The position numbers and the translations under genes were made by a program. DNA of 64,000 nucleotides, from contig JBMNEQ010000001.1 of NCBI GenBank assembly GCA_050948865.1, positions 1 through 64,000 on the forward strand, in the 5' to 3' direction. A model generated the notes under the pieces. It was not told the DNA's origin and did no database searches. It saw nothing but the letters and a program-made list of their open reading frames with translations. This DNA is from SKGN01 sp050948865. GTDB lineage: Bacteria; Bacillota_I; Bacilli_A; RF39; UBA660. Shown piece after piece: positions 61,116-64,000 of this stretch (position 1 is the first letter of the stretch; each line of letters opens with the position of its first letter).

Positions 61116-62195
61116 TTAATCTTCCTCCTTATATTCTTTTAACTTATCCATTTCTACTTTATTAATAACATCAAATCTTTTAGATATTTTATCAGTCGTA
61201 ATATGAACTTCTTCCACACTTTTACTAACTGTTTGAATATTTCTAGCTAGTTTACCCCACCGTTCTTGATAACGATTAAATTCTAAACTAAGCTTATTTA
61301 ATTCTTCTTGCATTACTTTAGCATACTTACTTCTCTCTAAATCCATAATAATCATTTGTACTACAGTTAAAGTGCTCATTAAAGTCGTTGGAGAAGTAAT
61401 CCAAACTTTCTTTTTATTCGCATAATTAATAATCTTTTCATGATAAGCAGTTATTTCAGCAAAAATTGCTTCTGCTGGTAAAAACATAATCGCCTGCTCA
61501 GTTGTTACATTAGGTATAATATATTTAGTAGCAATATCATCAATATGTTTTAAAACATCACTTTCAAAGTTCTTTTCAGCTGTTTCCCTTTCTTTAGAAG
61601 AGATCTTTTTATCGACCATTAAACGATAATTCTCTAGAGGAAATTTAGAATCAATCCCAATAACCCCTAAAGGAGAAGGAGCGAATAAAACAGCATCAAC
61701 CAGTGTTCCATTAGGAAAAGGATACTGCATTTGATAAATCTTATCATTTTTTTCTCCAAAAATATTAGACAAAATATGTTTTAAATTAACTTCTCCAAAC
61801 GTTCCTCGACTCTTTTTATCTGTAAGAATACTTTGCAGAGAAACAATATCATTTGATAATAAATCAATCTTCTTTTGAGCTTCATCAATTTTTGATAACC
61901 GTTCTAAAATAGAAGAAAATGTTTTATTAGTTTTTTCAAAGTTTTGCTCTATCTTTTCATTAACCCGTTCTTTAATTAAATTAAGTCTTTCCTCTATTTT
62001 ATCATTTAATTTAGTAAAATCCTCTGTTAAAGTGCGACTAAAATCATTTTTAAAGTCTCCTATTTCTTTAGTTAAATTAGTCTCTAACCGCCCTAATCTT
62101 TCTACAATATTACTTTCATTAACTCCTTTTATTAAAATAATAATAGAAATAATAACAACGATAATTAAAAGTCCAATTATAAAATATTCCATCAT
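61116..62195 (-). CDS. rmuC: DNA recombination protein RmuC family
   Basis: 359 residues. An N-terminal membrane span (residues 4-22, IIGLLIIVVIISIIILI) is followed by a coiled coil to about residue 125, then the RmuC core: DKKSRGTFGEVNLKHILSNI, LVDAVLFAP, VIGIDSKFPLENYRLMVD and AIMFLPAEAIFAEI. That core is a restriction-endonuclease-like fold limiting inversions and other rearrangements, and possibly anti-phage. Length and motifs are typical. Confidence 0.93.
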   Translation of the reverse strand: MMEYFIIGLLIIVVIISIIILIKGVNESNIVERLGRLETNLTKEIGDFKNDFSRTLTEDFTKLNDKIEERLNLIKERVNEKIEQNFEKTNKTFSSILERLSKIDEAQKKIDLLSNDIVSLQSILTDKKSRGTFGEVNLKHILSNIFGEKNDKIYQMQYPFPNGTLVDAVLFAPSPLGVIGIDSKFPLENYRLMVDKKISSKERETAEKNFESDVLKHIDDIATKYIIPNVTTEQAIMFLPAEAIFAEITAYHEKIINYANKKKVWITSPTTLMSTLTVVQMIIMDLERSKYAKVMQEELNKLSLEFNRYQERWGKLARNIQTVSKSVEEVHITTDKISKRFDVINKVEMDKLKEYKEED

Positions 62196-62203
62196 TAACC
62201 TCC

Positions 62204-62776
62204 TTAATGTATTTTTCTTTGAACAACAATTGATAAACTATAAATAATCGCGAGTAAAATAAATAATTGAATTAAAATTAAAGGATTGCTAATACTTTCT
62301 ACAAGAGTAGTTCCAATAAATCCCCAAAAGTAAACAATCGATAATTTTCCAATTAGTAAACCAAGAAAAAAGTGTTTAAAATCTATTTTAGATAAACCTG
62401 CCGCATAATTAATTAAAAAAGCTGGAGTAAAAGGAAGGGCTAATAAAATAACTAAATGACTTAATTTAATTTGACTAAGACTTTGCATAAATTTATCTAT
62501 TTTACCTTCATTTTTAATAAAACGATAAAAGGGAGAACTAAAACCTCGTCGACAAATCATAAAAGCTATTAAACAACCAATTACTGTTCCCATCCAAGAT
62601 ATTAAAAAGCCATAAAAGGATCCAAAAACAAGCATATTTAATGTAATAAAAGCCGCTAAAGGAAGAACTGGAAGAATGGATTCCAAAATAATAACAAAAA
62701 AACCAAAGAAAGGACCAAATACTTCTAAAATAGTTACTAAGAAATTAATTATTTCTTCTATTTTAGTAGATAACAT
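62204..62776 (-). CDS. TVP38/TMEM64/DedA (SNARE-associated) membrane protein
   Basis: 190 residues, about five spans. The motif FGSFYGFLISWMGTVIGCLI (residues 50-69) followed by an F-x-x-CR sequence, and the later LLALPFTPAFLINYAAGLSK (about 112-131), match the TVP38/DedA family, including the re-entrant loop Pro/Gly residues. Likely a lipid (undecaprenyl-phosphate or phosphatidyl) scramblase/flippase by family analogy. Its start overlaps truA by 14 bases. Confidence 0.85.
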   Translation of the reverse strand: MLSTKIEEIINFLVTILEVFGPFFGFFVIILESILPVLPLAAFITLNMLVFGSFYGFLISWMGTVIGCLIAFMICRRGFSSPFYRFIKNEGKIDKFMQSLSQIKLSHLVILLALPFTPAFLINYAAGLSKIDFKHFFLGLLIGKLSIVYFWGFIGTTLVESISNPLILIQLFILLAIIYSLSIVVQRKIH

Positions 62777-63497
62777 TGCTTAAATAAAGCCCCTCAGGGC
62801 GAACCTTTCTACCGGCATTTAATCGCTCTTTACTATTAATAATTGTTATTAGATCCTCACTCTTTCTTTTTCCCTCCCCTACTTCAATTAAAGTCCCTAC
62901 CATATTACGAACTTGATGTTTTAAAAAACCAGTTCCCACAAAAACTAACATTATTTTATCATCACGCCTCATTAAATGAGTCAAAATTAATTTCCTCACA
63001 CAATCCTTTTTTAATTCACTCTTACTAGTAAAAGCGCTAAAATCATGAGTTCCTTCTAAATACTTTAATGCTCTTTCCATTTCAATTAAATCTAATCTTT
63101 TATTATATTGATAAACAATATTTCTTTCAAAAGGATTATACTCTCCAAGATTTATTTTATAAACATATTCTTTTGCTTTAACATCATAACGAGCATGAAA
63201 ATCTTTATCTACTTCTTCCACACTTCTAACATAAATATCTTTTGGAAGATTACTATTAAGAGCTTGCTCTAGTTTTCTTTTGTTAAAATTCATCTCTAAA
63301 TCAAAATGAATCTTTTGAGAAATCGCATGAACATGACGATCAGTTCTCCCTGAAGCTATAGTTTTAACTAACTTATTATTATTTATTTTAAATAAAGCTT
63401 CTTCAATTTCTTTTTCAATCGTTTTTAAACCCGCTTGCTTTTGATAACCACTATAATTAGTTCCTTCATAAGTAACAGTTATTAAATATCTTTTCAT
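62763..63497 (-). CDS. truA: tRNA pseudouridine(38-40) synthase
   Basis: 244 residues. TIASGRTDRHVHAISQKIHF contains the catalytic Asp in GRTD (about residue 52), though the usual GRTDAGVHA is GRTDRHVHA here. FSAFTSKSELKKDCVRKL and FLKHQVRNMVGTLIEVGEGK match TruA. Modifies the anticodon arm of many tRNAs. Overlaps ecfT's end by four bases, reproducing the common ecfA-ecfA-ecfT-truA arrangement. Confidence 0.95.
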   Translation of the reverse strand: MKRYLITVTYEGTNYSGYQKQAGLKTIEKEIEEALFKINNNKLVKTIASGRTDRHVHAISQKIHFDLEMNFNKRKLEQALNSNLPKDIYVRSVEEVDKDFHARYDVKAKEYVYKINLGEYNPFERNIVYQYNKRLDLIEMERALKYLEGTHDFSAFTSKSELKKDCVRKLILTHLMRRDDKIMLVFVGTGFLKHQVRNMVGTLIEVGEGKRKSEDLITIINSKERLNAGRKVRPEGLYLSNVIY

Positions 63498-64000
63498 AAA
63501 CTACTCCTTCCAATAATCATAATAAATATTAAAAGATGAATAAAAAACATTAAGATATCAAAAAATGACCACCTATAATAACGATAACTCGTTCTTTTTT
63601 TATTATAATCATATAAACGAACCTCCATCGCCAAAGCAATATTATCCGCTCTTCTAAAAGATAAAAACATCATCGGTGATATTAAAGAAGTTAAAGCTAA
63701 AATCCTTTTATAAAGATTAACATGTTTAAAATCAATCCCCCGACTCGCTTGAGATTTAGAAATCTTTTCTATCTGCTGAAAAACAAGGGGAATGAAATTT
63801 AACGCTAAACTTAAGGTTAAAACCATTTTTTTAACAGATATTCCTAAAAACTTTAAAGGATATAAAAACTTTTCTAAAGCATAATTAATCTCCCAAAATT
63901 TAGTCGTTAAAATAAAAACTAAAGAAGATAAAACACCCATGATTATTTTTAAAATAATCATTAAAGTATTTAAAAAATCAACCCCAACTACTAAGTTTAT
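63494..64000 (-). CDS. ecfT: Energy-coupling factor transporter transmembrane protein EcfT (5' end cut by window edge)
   Basis: C-terminal ~168 residues; the frame is open to the window edge at 64000, 13 codons above the first internal ATG. Key motifs that contact the EcfA ATPases are ISKSQASRGIDFKHV and RADNIALAMEVRLYDYNK, equivalent to the two Ala-Arg-Gly/Ala-Met-Glu-x-Arg motifs. Four hydrophobic segments remain. Shared energy module for vitamin and metal uptake S proteins, which lie elsewhere. Full-length EcfT is about 265 residues, so roughly 100 are outside. Confidence 0.92.
   Translation of the reverse strand: MNLVVGVDFLNTLMIILKIIMGVLSSLVFILTTKFWEINYALEKFLYPLKFLGISVKKMVLTLSLALNFIPLVFQQIEKISKSQASRGIDFKHVNLYKRILALTSLISPMMFLSFRRADNIALAMEVRLYDYNKKRTSYRYYRWSFFDILMFFIHLLIFIMIIGRSSL

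Noticed and set aside
62032..62247. Plus-strand frame of 71 codons
   Set aside because: Antisense shadow of the rmuC N-terminal coding region.
1..64000. CRISPR arrays, rRNA or tRNA genes
   Set aside because: No regularly spaced repeats and no rRNA or cloverleaf-type sequences were recognised in any intergenic gap; a tRNA scan would be needed to exclude a tRNA firmly.

Overview
This AT-rich window (roughly three quarters A+T, by eye) is bacterial chromosome from a Bacillota lineage. Ribosome binding sites are strong GGAGG types, tRNA synthetase control is by a T-box, and the gene content is of the Bacilli/Erysipelotrichia kind. Spo0A, the small acid-soluble spore protein SspI and the two halves of a CotD-like coat gene say endospore former. 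TGA, TAA and TAG all act as stops and Trp is TGG, so the genetic code is the standard bacterial one. Small intergenic gaps and 3' overlaps at all three convergent gene pairs indicate a compact genome, probably an uncultured gut-type relative of Erysipelotrichales/RF39 (inference).

Positions 1-14850 (minus strand) are a surface-polysaccharide operon with an extended -10 promoter just upstream of its first gene. In transcription order it holds a Wzy-like polymerase, a GT4 enzyme, a PssD/PssE (Alg14/Alg13-like) pair, UDP-glucose dehydrogenase, a lipid-linked-sugar module (GT2, DUF2304, small EmrE-like carrier, GT-C), then a UbiA enzyme of the decaprenyl-phosphate phosphoribosyltransferase type, an AftB-like GT-C protein, a HAD-GtrA fusion, a membrane protein, an SDR epimerase and WecB, which runs off the left edge. 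The middle genes look like a route to a polyprenyl-phosphate pentose donor.

Positions 14866-17880 hold a small unknown operon with a kinase-like protein, followed by a roughly 0.5 kb highly structured non-coding region directly upstream of a DUF21-like four-helix membrane protein. I read this as an OLE RNA and its partner gene oapA. A perfect 60-bp tandem duplication abuts the RNA promoter. Positions 17912-22050 are a second surface operon: a CDP-glycerol glycerophosphotransferase-like enzyme, a nucleotidyltransferase-aminotransferase fusion and an opine-dehydrogenase-like protein.

Positions 23943-27606 contain a CotD-like spore coat gene split by a ~3.36 kb element carrying a large serine recombinase and an AbiE toxin-antitoxin pair whose toxin gene is frameshifted. 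The layout is like skin-type elements that interrupt sporulation genes.

The rest is mostly core: mutM, a CDF transporter, ffh-ylxM-ftsY, lemA-DUF2207, sspI, a T-box-controlled pheST, rpsB-tsf-frr, priA, gpmI, spo0A (with a 0A box upstream), a glycolytic operon (TGS-uridine kinase, gap, pgk, a GT4 enzyme, tpiA), clpP, trpS, uppP, a YbaK-like deacylase, rmuC, a DedA/TVP38 protein, truA and the end of ecfT. Several genes carry single-base or nonsense lesions: a long prepilin-like gene, the rpsB 3' extension, the abiEii toxin and one unknown gene. They could be real decay or assembly indels, and I flag them separately.
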